Shown in pieces: positions 30,961 through 43,858 of a stretch of DNA of 64,000 nt. The stretch comes from Antitrichia curtipendula. Lineage: Eukaryota > Streptophyta > Bryopsida > Hypnales > Leucodontaceae. The first letter of the stretch is position 1. Each line of letters opens with the position of its first letter. The notes beneath the pieces were generated by a model. That model was not told the origin of the DNA and searched no databases. It worked only from the letters and a program-made list of their open reading frames with translations. The translations under genes and the position numbers were made by a program. The stretch lies in contig OX579634.1 of the NCBI GenBank assembly GCA_951230915.1, positions 51,907,570-51,971,569 of the forward strand, read 5' to 3'.

Positions 30961-33000
30961 AAATATATACAGGATAAGTTCTTATTTAGTAGTTAAAAAA
31001 TAATAATATATATATTTTTTACATTCCAATAAAATAAAAAAGTATATTAATTTTGTTTATATAGATTTTTTGTAGTTAGAATTTTTTGTAGTCAAAATTT
31101 ATTTCCACAGCTATGAACTTGATTGTCACATATAACTCAGTTTAAGACTTATGAGGCGTAACTTCTGATTGAAAAGGATTTACAATTTGATGACAGAAAA
31201 TCATAAAGTAGAAAAAATATTGTTATTTCACTATAAATGCTAAATATTACAATTTCTTGCTTCTAATTTTTGGAAGTGTTCCATGCTCTCTTATACTAGT
31301 CTTATAATTATTCTTATTTAGTCCCCCCTTGAAATAAAACGTTGGAGGGGGGAAGTACTTTACAAGTGACTTTAGAGCCAGAGAGACTTAAGTTTGGCTT
31401 ATTTTTCCATCCATATTCTCTTGCATACAAATCCACTTTCCATCCAATTTTTCTTCCATACAAATCCAAAATGTTCAAAGTAAACTAAATATTGAAATAT
31501 CCTCCTTAGAAATTGACATAACCTTGCAGAAGTATATACACTACTTATTTTATAGAGAACCTTCTTTGTTTGTTCTTTCCGTTGATATCATATTTAACAG
31601 TCATGGTTTACAATTCTTAAGATAATTATTATTCCGTACTATTTTTACGCAATACACTATTCATACTCATTTGAAACTACTGTATAATATCTTCTTAGTT
31701 CACCAGAAATTGTTCTATGATTTGGGTTTTCTAAAATACAAAACATGATTTACTTACACTTATTTCATCGTCATTGGAAATTTAATAACCATAAGATAAT
31801 CAACTGAATGAATATAGAATTTGGCAAAGTTATTTGACCTAGAGCCATATACTGCATTATTGAAATTTGGTAAAGATTCTTTATAACTTTATTATGACAA
31901 GTCAAAATAAAATATATGAAGGGCTTAATAAAACAAAAACAAAATTTAATTCACCAAAAAAATTAAAAATCTTTATTCTAGCTTCTTGTACTTGTTTTTC
32001 TAGCTTCTTTATGATTTTTTTTTATAATCTTTTGCCCCCAACAATTTAAGAATCAATTTTTAAAATTTTGCGTTTGTCATAGATTGTAATTTTATTTGCA
32101 TTAGAAGCTTTGATTTGTTCCATTTGGATTTGTTATGTGAAAATTATGGACATTCACTTTGGTTTTTCTAGCAAATACAACATCTTCAATCTTGAAAAAT
32201 TAACTTTTCGGATTCATTAATTTTCACATCATTTGCCTAAAAGAGGCTCATCAAGTTAAAATCTCTAATTTGCTAAAAGAATCTCACCGTTGAAATTAGT
32301 GTGTTTGAATTCAAGATAAAAAATTAGAAATTTAAAATTAATTCTAGAGCTATTAACAGTTAAGTTTTTTTTTCTATTTTGAACCGAGTTTTACACATGA
32401 TCAATAATTTTTTAATGAATGATTTTTTTTTTTTTATTAATTTTTTTTTTCCCTAGACTGTGAACTCGATTCTTTGAGATCAAAAACTAGAAATTTAAAA
32501 TTAATAGAGCAAAAATTTTAAGTTAGAAAGATTTAGAGCCAACAAATGTAGTCAAGCAAGTTTGACAATAATTTATTTTCCGCGGTCAAATTTTTTGACT
32601 TTTATTCTACATATTTTATGTCAAAGTACAATATCCTATGGAGAGATATGTAGAAAAACCAAAAATTTAAAGTTTTTCTTCCTTGCAAAATATATGGCAG
32701 TTTTAAGTCGATTTTGATGAAGAAAAGGCTTTGGGACTTTAGGCTTTAATTTCCTAGGTAGGTGTAGGTGGGAGGTTCGTGTAGTAGGATTGGGATGCAA
32801 TTCTGTAGAAAGAAAAAAATAAAAAAATAAAAAAATTTAGAGTATTGTAGTCTATTAGGGGCCCTTTAGTGTTTAAAAATAGAAATAAAAGCTATTTTAA
32901 GGTCTAAAATTAGTTCTAAGTGTAAATAGGACTAATAGGTGGATGGATGAAAAAAAAAAAAAAATTAAAAAATTAAAAAGGATGAATGAAGTGCGACTTA
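30961..33000. other. AT-rich stretch, no gene
   Basis: Only short frames. Words near 32730 (TTTGGGACTTTAGG) recall the end of the TTAA-flanked element. A perfect 18-bp palindrome GTGCGACTTAGGTCGCAC lies at 32991-33008. Confidence 0.45.
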
Positions 33001-33008
33001 GGTCGCAC

Positions 33009-35501
33009 CCCTTCACTCGCACCGGTTTGATTTTTTTTGGAAACTATAAAAACTGAAAAAACAAAATAAAAATCGGCAAAGTATGTAAGACCCAACAATT
33101 GATTTTTTTTAATATATTATTGTAATTTCTTTGTGTGTTAATATATTATTGTGGTGATAGATTTGGATTATGAGGTTCTTGTTGAAATAAAACTGAGAGT
33201 GAATTTGCTTGGAAATTATCGAGAGACTGGAGTTTTTGTAAATTTGAGTGACTATCTTGACTGCTATAAGAATTTTATGAGAGATTGACTGCCAAAGTGC
33301 TAAGGGTGCTCGACTGTATACGTACTGCACTTTGTGAAGATCAGTGCATGAGCATTCGAGGATTGACTGGCTGGTGATTTCCAAATAAGAACAAAAGATT
33401 TCTGGCAACCGGATGGAGAAGCACTTGTTCAAGAATACAAGCGCAAAATCGAGAAAGAACCACATTTGAACTTGTGAGAAGGAAATTGGGCTCTGGGGTT
33501 TTGTGTGGATCGGAGCAGGGGCAGTTGCAACTTCGGCGGGTGAATCTCAGGAGCAGACGACTGCCGAGGAGGGTTGAGGATCGCAGAAGCATTTGTAGGC
33601 GTCTGGGTGTTGAACCGATCAAATTGGAATTGAATTGTAATCGAATTGGAGGTCGGACGATTGGGCAAGGAGCCGTGGCTCCAGGGTACGGCTTTGGTTT
33701 TGGGCAGTAGTCTATGGCCTTAGGGGTCAGACCACGGCCATAGGACCTGAATGCACGGTCTTCGGCACCATCAGCAGTCAAAGGACCAAATTGGCGGTCA
33801 AAAGAACCAAATTCAAAGGAACCAGGATACGTTAAGCTGCACAGTCTGAAGTTCAGTATTGGGTTCGAGCACGGGTAAGTTTAATTAAAAATAAAAATAA
33901 ATAAAATCAAGTTATTAATTTAATTAATTTAAAATTTATTAATTGATTATTAATTTATTTAATTATTAATTTATTTCTTGGATTGTTTTATGTTTTAAAA
34001 ATCATGGTGTATTGTGGTGATTTAGTTTTAGAATTTATAATATTATATTATAAATAAATTATTTAAACCTTGGTTATGTGTTTATGTGTTCCTTTGTTTA
34101 TGTGTGAATTGTAAATTGTTCCAATGTATGTTTTGTATAAATTCAAAGATTAATAATGTGGTTTTGGACTCATTTGACATAACTTAAAAAAAAAGAATGA
34201 AAGAACTATTTGACATCATCATACACTCACAACTGAGAACTATTTGACATAGAATACAGAAACGCTAGACATACTTGCACGATCGTACTAGCTGTAGATT
34301 GACTGGACATATTTGACATAAAAACATAGAAATAAGTATATAATGAATGAACCATATTATCAATACTATCTTGTGTGATTAGGTTCTAGTGCATGCATTG
34401 TATAAGATTCATTTGACAAAACTTGAACTATTTGACAAAGAATGATTTGACATCCCTTAGAATACTATATAGGACCGAGACTTCATACATACTTTGGTAA
34501 CGGACTGGCCAACAAATTTTACATGGGAATAAGAGTGATATGACATAACACTAAACTTGTAAATGTAAATCTATTTGTATGTGACTTTCAGTCATAAAAC
34601 GCTAGACTGATTTAACCTTTCCCTAGAACAAAGAACCCCTATACTATTGTTTCCTGGGTTTTGTGAGTGCAAAATCCAGTTCACAAATTCCGAGTGCTAG
34701 GATTGGAGCTTTGTGGAATTGGTTTGGCAGGTAGGTTTGGTGACAGGCTCGGGTTGTGGTTTGATGACAGGCTCGGCTGGTCGTCGTCAAGGCGGCGCCA
34801 TGTACTGCGCTCCGCTTCCGGCGTTTATTTTTTTGTTTGGTTTCCTCCCGTTTGGTTTCCTCTCTCTTCTGCATGTTTGTAAGGTTCTAGCTCTCTCTTC
34901 TACATGTTTGTGAGGTTCTAAGGTTCCTCTTCTCTCCTTATCGTGTGAGATTTTTCTGTTGTAGGATTCTCTCCTCTCCTTCGTTTGGCACGCTCCGCTT
35001 CTGCTTCCGTTTCTTCCGTTTCCCGTTTTCCGATTTTTCTCGCTCCCTCTGTAGTTTGTTGTGTGAGGTTTCTTCCTGCGTTTTTTGAAGAATTGTGGAG
35101 CGGTTTTAGCTTGGAGGTTTTTTGGGTTTAGGTTGTGCACCGATTTGGTCAGCTTTAAGTACTAAAGTCTACAGTCAGAGTGGCTCGGACTTTGAATGCT
35201 AGATGTTCAAATTTGAAAGTGAATTTGAATGCTAGAAAGGTTGTAAAAATCTCAAATTAGAGTTTTCATTTTAGGTTTCCCAAGTTCTAATAGTTCTGAT
35301 TGAGTTCATTCTAAATTGTGCAGTTCAGGACTTATGAAAGCGTCTACTCTCTTGAGCGTGGCGAAGATTGTCAATTCCATACTAAGGTCCAAATTCTAAC
35401 TCTCCGACCGTAGAAGCAAAGGGCTTAGGGTTTAGGATACTTCCGTGCCGTATCTGGGTTTTATGAGAAGATTTTAGTAATTTGGTTCAGTTGTGGTTGA
35501 G
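33009..35501. other. Region without supported gene; TTTGACA cluster
   Basis: A mixed-composition patch at 33.3-33.9 kb has overlapping frames on both strands but no recognisable protein. Between 34160 and 34550 TTTGACA or TGACATA words occur about eight times (ATTTGACATAACT, CTATTTGACATAG, CATATTTGACATAAAA). At 34.6-35.15 kb the T/C-rich DNA with CTCTCTTCTACATG repeats looks like a promoter or leader, without a gene I can name. Confidence 0.4.
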
Positions 35502-36095
35502 TATCTTCGACTTGAGGATAATTATCTTCGAGCCGAAGATGATTACACTAGAATAACAGAATCGAGATCTAAATGCGACGACAACAACCTTGTGCCAAAC
35601 GAATAAAGAATAAAAAAACGAAAAGAATCACAACAGTATCCTCGACTCGATAAAAGACACGAGCACCGTCTAAATTAGAAAATATAATTAGGTGAAACAT
35701 AAAAATAAAAAAAATCAACAGCAACAAATTAAAACAACAACGAAATAAACACGGAAGATAAAACAACAGACTATCGTCGACACGAAGATAGTCCAGAAGA
35801 CCAAATTAAAGAAACCCAAAAGAACAAAGCCTGGAAAAGGAATATCAACAAGATAATAAGTCCAGAGGTAAAGATGAAGGCAGAGGCGCTGAACATTATG
35901 GCACAAATCATAAGAAGCACGTCTAAAGACCTCCGCAACACAAATTAATTAAAAAAAACGGTCACTAAAGAAGACAAACAATGTATCCTCGAGTCGATGA
36001 TAAGAAGTCCACCTAATTCAGAAAAATGAAGCAAACAATCAGAATAACCAGAACAAAAAAAGAGGAACACTGCGTCTATCATCGAGTCGAAGATA
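35502..36095. repeat. 19-bp palindrome cluster upstream of the INGQHS gene
   Basis: Copies at 35502-35520, 35523-35541, 35637-35652 (short), 35772-35790, 35984-36002 and 36077-36095. The last is 49 bp before the ATG. Centres vary (CGACTC, CGAGTC, CGAGCC) while the arms TATCTTC/GAAGATA are kept. Confidence 0.85.
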
Positions 36096-36143
36096 AAGAG
36101 AAGATAACATCAGCGTCTTGTATCTCTAACAAAAGGATAGACG

Positions 36144-38474
36144 ATGGCGGAAGCCCAAGCCCAAGAAATGGCTGACAAACTAATATATGAATTGGCTGAG
36201 GGAATAGCCAAACAAATAGAGGAGGAAGACGTGGCAGAAGAAACAGCGCAGGAGACTGGCTATGACTACTCCATGACGAAAGCACATCTCCAGACGTTCA
36301 ATAACCCGCTTCCTCTGGAACCATTCTTCACCGAAATGGAAGACACTTACGGGGAGCTCTGGTCATTCAAGGACCACGTCACGTCATGGTCATTCGGAGT
36401 GCACAGGTTCAAGAACTACGTGTTCCTGCGATATCGAGTAGACGACAAGGTTAATTACTTCCCGTGGAATATGAAGGAGAAGGTGACAATTATTGAAGAC
36501 CACCACGATAAGTACGTCGTCATGGTCCTCCGACAGGTAGACGAAGACGAGAAAGAAGAAGATCACTGCCACTCAATTGTAATCGACACAACAGTCGAGA
36601 AAGGGCAGTTTGACATTGAGAACCTTGTGTTCTACCTACAAGGTTCACAAATGGAATATCTGAAGACAACGTACCAAAAGGACGGATACATTCCCTGGAA
36701 GGCAGGGTCGGCAAAGTCCTACACCAATAGATTGCGTGTTGTATGGCAGATGCTGGACCATTTCGCTATCACAAACGTCGAGAAAACGCCAGTTGTGAAC
36801 AAGAGAGCCACGATGAAAAGGAGGAAGTCCGACCTCTCAGGTCAGGCGGCATCTGGCGCTGCAGCAAGTTTTGATCAAGGTAGTCGCCCAGGACAGGCCC
36901 GGTCGAAAAGCCGGAAGCGAAACATGACAATGCCCGCAATTGGGGGATCAGGCAGAAAGAGAAAGAAGTCCACTCTAGCGACTGTTACAGTGGTAGAGGC
37001 CAGCTCGGGCTCTGCACTGACGACGGTGGACGCAGCACAAGCACCCACTGACTCGTCGACAAAGGATTACGAAAAATTTAACAAGATCCAGAAGTCCTGC
37101 TGGGACGAGCACGCTCCCTACTTCCTCTTTGAAGATGTTAGGAAGATGGTGCCCGTTGATAAATGTATACACGGCAAAGACATGTATGTCATCCGCGGCC
37201 TTCAAAAGGACATATTGGAGGGCGTGAAGAAAGAATTGGTCTATCTCGGCGACATCAAGCAACGACAGAAGGTCTGCCTCACACTGATCGATGACAATGA
37301 AAACTTGCTGCAAAAGAAACCCAAGAAATGGAAAGACATCGAGCGCGGGAAATTCATGATTATCAATGGTCAGCACAGCATCATTGCGTCTCAGGAGCTG
37401 CAAATTTCGGGCTGCGGTGAGCTCCGGAAGAACCAGTTGGCGGTCTGGGAGGCGTACATTGTGTGGACGCTGGATTTAGTAAAACTGACAAGTACATCGA
37501 GATTCTACAATTCGACCAACCACTTGAATCACGCCCAGCCAACTTGGAGAAACCAGATAATCAGCTGCAGGAATATCTGGATTTCGTGCAAGCGGCCCAC
37601 AGACACTGCCACTGAGAGTCAAGACCGAGGCAACAACTCCTTGCACAACCTCCCACTATACAAGGTATGTATAAAAGTTTAAAGGTATCCTCGAGTCGAT
37701 GATAGATTACGTGTTCATGCTAGCAAGTACCTGTAGCCAACTTATCGTCGAACCGAGGATACTCAATACTGGAATATGAGACTAATGTTCATTGCAACGG
37801 CTAACAATATGTCCTTCTCGTCCTGCAGAAATTCACGAAGCTCATGGTCTGCAGGTTCCAGAACATCAACCTTGACAGGGATGGGGCGACTATCAAGGGG
37901 GCAAAGGACCTGAAGAATGAAATTCAGCTTGTCACTCTGCCCGACAATATTTTTGTCTACTAGGCGAGGTTCTTGACCAAGCACACCGAAGGCGACTTGA
38001 TTGACCCAGTGAGCTGGCTGCCGTATAAGGATCTGCCTGACTGCAATCCGAAGGACTTCATTTTGAAGACGAAGCTCTTTAAGCACTTCGGATTCTTTAC
38101 GGACACTGACTTCAGGGACTATGCGATGCACCTACTTAATGAGACATTGAACCGTAAGGCGAAATATCCGAAAGTGTCCGTGAAGAAAACAAAAACGCTG
38201 GTAGTAGATAACATGTGCGGCGCGGACTGGGTGGAGCGGAGGAAGCGTAAGAAAGTTGTGCAACAGGAACTGATGGCCATCAACAAATCCCTGATAATTC
38301 GAGACGGGGCAAGCGACATCATCGACGACAAATGGAAGTCTTGGAAGGACATGCATCGATTTACGTCGGCGTCCTGGGATTTCCTTCTCTCGCATCCTAA
38401 GGCTGAGTATTTCAAGAAACGGCTTCAGAACGATGCAAAAAACAAGCGTGCGGCAGATCTTGCGGAGAGGTTTT
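36144..38474 (+). pseudogene. Two-exon gene with INGQHS motif (ParB/DGQHR-like?), cut by copia 2
   Basis: Exon 1 is 36144-37664 (507 codons, donor CAAG|GTATGT). Exon 2 starts at 37829 after TCCTGCAG in the same phase. An in-frame TAG lies at 37961-37963, then the frame is open to the copia insertion at 38475. The N-terminus is acidic (GIAKQIEEEDVAEE), and the middle is basic and Ser-rich (SGRKRKKS, KSRKRN). Near residue 405 the protein has GKFMIINGQHSIIASQEL, which recalls the DGQHR/NGQHR motif of ParB-like proteins, and later YNSTNHLNHAQPTW. I cannot confirm that link. Basic exon 2 (VERRKRKKVVQQEL) suggests nucleic-acid binding. Palindromes in promoter and intron tie it to the DUF7869-like family. 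Confidence 0.6.
37686..37761. repeat. Two 19-bp palindromes inside the intron
   Basis: TATCCTCGAGTCGATGATA (37686-37704) and TATCGTCGAACCGAGGATA (37743-37761), both within the predicted intron 37665-37828. Confidence 0.85.
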
Positions 38475-38728
38475 TGTTGAAGATCATGTACATATTGTTG
38501 TAGACTATGTACATTCAGCCCTAGGAGTAGTGTTAGACTCTTAGTTAGACTTAGAGTCTCTTGGGTATTGCTTGTAGTCAAAGGCAGCCCATAGTGGTTA
38601 GTTATCCCATAATGTATGTGGATAACTAGTGAAAGGCTTCTACCTTATGTTCAACCCACTCATGGGGTTTGGTATCTTCCTACCATCTAAGTAAAGCCTT
38701 TCTTCCATTGAAGTACTTTGTAATCTCA
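38475..38728 (+). repeat. Copia 2 5' LTR
   Basis: Starts TGTTGAAGATCATG and ends TGTAATCTCA. The primer binding site follows three bases later. Confidence 0.95.
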
Positions 38729-38731
38729 ATA

Positions 38732-38745
38732 GGTTATGGGCCCAC
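38732..38745 (+). other. Copia 2 primer binding site
   Basis: GGTTATGGGCCCAC pairs over 14 bases with the anticodon arm of plant initiator tRNA-Met (from memory), so an internal or cleaved tRNA primes reverse transcription. Confidence 0.7.
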
Positions 38746-39752
38746 GCACTTGGAGTTGCGTTTGAGGGAGAAATTCAAATCATTTGGAGGAGATCTTGGA
38801 GCTTGGGGGAGCAACTAGCCTTTTGTCACTTTGTCACCTACAAACCATATGGTGTAAGTCAAAAACAAAAACAAACTTTGGAGTGAATTTTTTTTTTACA
38901 AAAAAAAAAGCAAGTGTTTTGTTCTTTTCTTGGACATTTGTTGGCTGGTTTGTGAGTTTTTTGAGTACATTTTGGGTGTGAGTTTGCTCATGGTAGTAAT
39001 CAGACCTAGAAAGGGCTGATTTGTGCTCCTATTTTGACTTTGTGCTTAGAGGTGTACATTGGGAGCCCATTGAGGCTGATTGTGCACTTGGGTGCATTGT
39101 GGATTGTGATTTGGCAAATTGCAATCTAGTGAGTGTCTTTTGTGAGCCTTGGCAACATGTTTTGTTGCTTGAGGCATTTGCCATCCATTGAGGGCTGATT
39201 AGTGCCCTTGTGAGTGTGTAAGGCGAATTAGTGGACTTGGTGAATCCAAGAGGGCTGAATTGTGCTTTTGTGAGATTTGTAGAGCCAATTAGGGTCCTTT
39301 GGTGTTTTTTGGTAATCCAACTAGGGTTGTTGGAGACCATTGTTGTCCTTGTGGTGTGAATTGAGAGTAGTAGCTCCATCTAGGGCTGATTGGAAGGCTT
39401 GAGCTCCTTGGAGTGTGGAGGAGCATTGTGAGTTTGGGAGGAGCATTGGGAGGTGCATTTGGGAGAAGCATTGTGTGTTTGTTTGCTGATTTGAAGTAGC
39501 ACTAGCCCATGATGTGCATGTGGTGATTTTGAGCTTCATTAGGGTCTGAATTGGTGTTTAGAGGAGTCCTTGCACTTGTAGGAGTGTTTGTGGTCGTTCA
39601 TAGGGTGTGAAGGATCTTTGGAGGTGCTTGGAAGGGCTGATTGGTGTCATTTCAGCCCAATTGGCTTCCAAGTGCTTGTTTGGAGGCTGAATTGAGTTTG
39701 TGAACTCTTGGAGACACTTGGGAGGCTGCCAACAAGTGGGAGGTGCTCCATC

Positions 39753-40583
39753 ATGGCAGCAAGTGGAGGAGAAGGCGTGCGCATCATTGACAAGTTCAAT
39801 GGGGAGAACTTTGGCATGTGGAAGTTCAAGATGGAGATGATCCTTGCGGAGAAGGACTTGTGGGAGGTGGTGGATGGGAGTGAGGAGCCCCCAAGTGCAG
39901 ATGCTGATCCTAACACCAAGAAGGCATTTGAGAGGAAGGAGAAGAAGGCCTTTGCTCTCATTGCCATCAACCTTGTGGATCGGCAGATTGCACACATTCG
40001 CCATTGCAAGGGACCAGCCCAAGCATGGACCACCCTTTGCAACATCCATGAGACCAAGAGCCTCTCCAACATCCTCTTTTTGAGGCGCAAGTTCTTCACT
40101 AGCAAGATGCAAGAGGAGGATGACTTGTTGGATCATGTCAACAAGATCAAGGCTCTTGCGGATGAGTTGGCTTGTTTGGAGGCACCCGTGACGGATGGAG
40201 ATATGGTGATGACTTTGTTGGAGAGCTTGCCACCGTCTTATGAGTTCCTCATCACCGCATTGGAGACAAGGCCTATGAAGGAGCTGACCATGGAGTTTGT
40301 GACGGCGCGCTTGATGCATGAGGTGACCAAGCGCAAGGAGAATGAGTCCCAAGGAGAGGGATCAGCCCTTGTGTCAAGACATGGGAAAGGACATGCTTCA
40401 AGTGTGGCAAATCAAGCCACATTGCTAGGCATTGCAAGGTCAGCCAAACCAAAGGCAGGGAGAGTGCACACCAAGCCTCCAAAGAGGAGGAGGAGGAGGA
40501 TTTTGCCTTTGCCACCCACGGAGGAGGGGACAAGGCCAACATGTTTACATGGATTGTGGATTCGGGGGCCACTCAACACATGA
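39753..40583 (+). pseudogene. Copia 2 gag, frameshifted before the zinc knuckle
   Basis: Gag starts MAASGGEG at 39753 after a leader of about 1 kb. It matches copy 1 until about 40388, where roughly 32 bp present in copy 1 are missing between two short AAGGA-type repeats. The frame then shifts, and the zinc knuckle (CFKCGKSGHIARHC in copy 1) is read out of frame to a stop at 40583. The knuckle DNA itself survives in another frame. Confidence 0.9.
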
Positions 40584-43500
40584 CCAGCCATAGAGATGCC
40601 TTCCACACATATCAGCCCATCTCGGGGAAGAAGATTTATTTGGGAGACAATGGCATGGTGGAGGCCCTTGGCATGGGGACCATCATTGTGGAGGTGCAAG
40701 TGAAGGGGGAGACCAAGAGGATTCAGATCCATGAGGCACTCCATGTCCCCAAGTTGCATGCCAACTTGCTTTCGGTGAGCAAATTGTCTTTGGGAGGTTT
40801 GAAAGTACATTTTAACAATGTGGGGTGTGTTGTGAGGTCAGCAAGTGGAGTCTTGATTGCATCAACCCCTCGTGAGGGCAAATTGTACCTCCTCCACTTC
40901 ACCAAGGTGAATGGCTCTTCTTTGGCATGTGTTGCCCAAGGATCAGCCCATGGAGACCTTGTGGAGCTTTGGCATAGGAGGCTTGGGCACTTGAATGTGA
41001 GGAGCATGAAGAGCCTTCAACACATTGTGAAGGGGCTGAACCTCTCCTCTTGCAAGCATGATTGGAGTTCTATGGTGTGCAAGGGGTGCATTGAGGGCAA
41101 GCAAGCAAGGCAGCCCTTCCCCAAGGATGGGGCAACAAGGGCCACCAAGCCATTGGAGCTTGTGCATTCCAATGTGTGCGGGCCAATGAAGACCACCACC
41201 ATAGGAGGAGCAAGGTATTTTTTGACATTTATTGATAATTTCTCACGCAAGGTGTAGGTGTATATGCTGAAGTGCAAGAGTGAGGTGTTTGGGCGTTTTG
41301 AGACTTGGATGGCCCAATCTGATTGCAAGGTGAAGGTGCTGCGATCGGATAATGGAGGGGAGTATGTGTCCAAGGCCTTTGAGGAGTACTTGAAGGCCCA
41401 TGGCATTGAGCACCACACATCAGCACCTTACACCCCTCAACAAAACGGCGTGGCGGAGCGTGCCAATCACACCATTGTGGAGATGGCAAGGTCCATGATT
41501 CATGCTCAAGGGCTGAAGTTTGAGCTTTGGGGTGAGGCGGTGTCTACAGCGGTTTATACAAGGAACCGGTGCCCCACACAAGCCTTGACAAGCATGACAC
41601 CCCAAGAAGCTTGGAGTGGGATTAGGCCCCATGTGTCTCACATGCGGATTTTTGGGTGCATTGCCTATGCCTTGGTTCCAAGTGCCAAGAGGACCAAGTT
41701 GGATGCCAAGGGCATCAAGTGTCTTTTCCTTGGTTATTGTGAGGGCACCAAGGCTTATAGGCTAATGTGTGTGGAGAGCAAGAAGATCATCAAGAGTAGA
41801 GATGTGACCTTCTTGGAGGATGGAGGTGCTGATCCCAAGCTCTTGGAGATGAGCCCAAGTGGGAGCAATGGAGGACCAGCCCAAAAGGTGGGCACAACTC
41901 CAAGAGTGCACCTAGAAGATGAAGATGAAGATGAAGAGCAAGGAGGGGAAGATGAAGACTTGGTGGAGCCCAAGAAGAAGGTGGCCACACCCCAAGTGAA
42001 GAGATCAGCAATCCCTTCTCCAAGCACTTCACCAAGGGAGCAAGAGCGTGATCAGCCCTTGGTAGAGCAAGATCAGCCCTTGGAAGAGCAAGATCACACC
42101 ATGGAGGAGCCACGTTATCCAACAAGGACCCGCAAGCCCCTTGGAGATTGGTGGCTGAATCACATTCTTCCCCCACAACATGAAGATCAAGCCAATGTGG
42201 CTTTCCTTGGAGATCCATCTACACTTGGAGAGGTGCTGAATTGTGAAGATGCAAGCAAGTGGGAGTTGGCCATGCAAGAGGAGTACAAGGCCCTCATTGA
42301 CAAAGGGACATGGGATCTTGCACCCCTCCCTTCCAAGAGATCAAGTGTGGGTTGTAAGTGGGTTTTCTCCACCAAAAGGGATGCTTTGGGTCACATTGTG
42401 AGGTACAAGGCAAGGTTGGTTGCTAGGGAGTTTTCTCAAGTGGAAGGGGTGGACTTCAATGAGACCTTTGCCCCCGTTGCAAAGTTTAGCACCATTAGGT
42501 GCATTGGGAGTATTGGGGCAGCCATGGACTTGGAGATGCACCAAATGGATGTAAAGACGGCTTTTCTCAACCCCAAGTTGGAAGAGGTCATCTACATGGA
42601 TCAGCCCCTAGGCTTTGTGCAAGAAGGCCAAGGGCATCTCAAGTGCAAGTTGAAGAAGGCCCTTCCCGGATTGAAGCAATCGGGGAGAGCTTGGTATAGG
42701 GATATTGATGCTATGTTTGCAAGGAAGGGCTTCCAAAGAGGCTATGCTGATCACTCCTTGTACACCATGCAAAGTTGTGAGCATTTGGTGATTGTGATCC
42801 TCTATGTGGATGATCTGATCCTCCTTGCAAGTAGCATGACCAAGATGCTTGAAGTGAAGGCTATGCTCAAGGAGTATGAGATGACGGATCTTGGAGAGTT
42901 GAAGTATTGCCTTGGAGTGGAGTTCACGAGGGATAGGGCTGCCCGCACCATCACTATGAGCCAACGCAAGTACCTTGAAGAAATTCTCAAGCGGTTCAAC
43001 ATGGAGGAGTGCAAAGCCATAGGTACACCACTTGAGACTAATGGGAAGTTGCCCAAGCTCACGGATGCTGAATTTGGAGAGGTGAGGGCTGAAATGCATG
43101 GTGTGCCTTACAAGGCAGCGGTGGGTTGTTTGATGTATGCCATGGTAGCCACAAGGCCTGATTTGGCCTTTCCGGTGAGTGTTGTGAGTCAACACACATC
43201 CAAGTATGGCCCAAAGCATTGGGCTGCGGTGAAGAGGGTGATGAGGTACCTTCAAGGCACACTTGGGCTGAAGTTGCAACTTGGGGGTGCCAAGGGGCTG
43301 AAGTTGCATGGCTTTTGTGATGCGGATTGGGCGGGTGATGAGGCGGATAGGAGATCCACCACCGGTTACGTGTTTATGCTTGGAGTGGGTGCCATTACTT
43401 GGAATTCCAAGAGGCAGCCCACCATAGCTCTTTCTACAACGGAGGCGGAATACATGGCCATGAGCCAATGCACCAAGGAGGCCATTTGGTTGAGGCAACT

Positions 43501-43858
43501 CTTGGCTGATGTTGGCCTTGTCCAAGTGGAGAGCACACAAATCTTGTGTGACAACCAAGGAGCCATTGCTTTGGCCAAGAATCCCACCCACCACTCTCGG
43601 ACGAAGCACATTGATGTGCAACACCATTTCATTCGTGAACGAGTGGAGGCTGAGGTAATTGAACTCAAGTATGTGCCTACCCAAGCTATGGTTGCTGATG
43701 TGCTGACCAAGTCCCTTGGGAAGCCACAACACCAAAACTTGATTGAGAAGATGGGCCTTGGAGCCTTTGACCACTTGCAAAGTGGGAGTGTTGAAGATCA
43801 TGTACATATTGTTGTAGACTATGTACATTCAGCCCTAGGAGTAGTGTTAGACTCTTAG
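40541..43858 (+). pseudogene. Copia 2 protease-integrase-RT-RNase H, with stop and active-site change
   Basis: The protease site (WIVDSGATQHM) and integrase zinc region (LWHRRLGHLN...CKGC) are present. The first integrase Asp is changed to Asn (VHSNVCGPM against VHSDVCGPM in copy 1). A TAG at 41255-41257 replaces the Trp codon of KVWVYML. A 12-bp deletion follows in frame. The later frame (41258 on) is intact: integrase RSDNGGEY and NGVAERAN, reverse transcriptase with ILYVDDLILL, RNase H with GFCDADWAGD and TTEAEYMAMSQ. The stop lies inside the 3' LTR at 43856-43858. Helper proteins from another copy would be needed for movement. Confidence 0.92.

Noticed and set aside
33341..33781. Coding region at 33.3-33.8 kb
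   Set aside because: Frames on both strands compete and none resembles a known protein.
42608..43828. 406-codon minus-strand frame in copia 2
   Set aside because: It is antisense to reverse transcriptase/RNase H, which has clear motifs.
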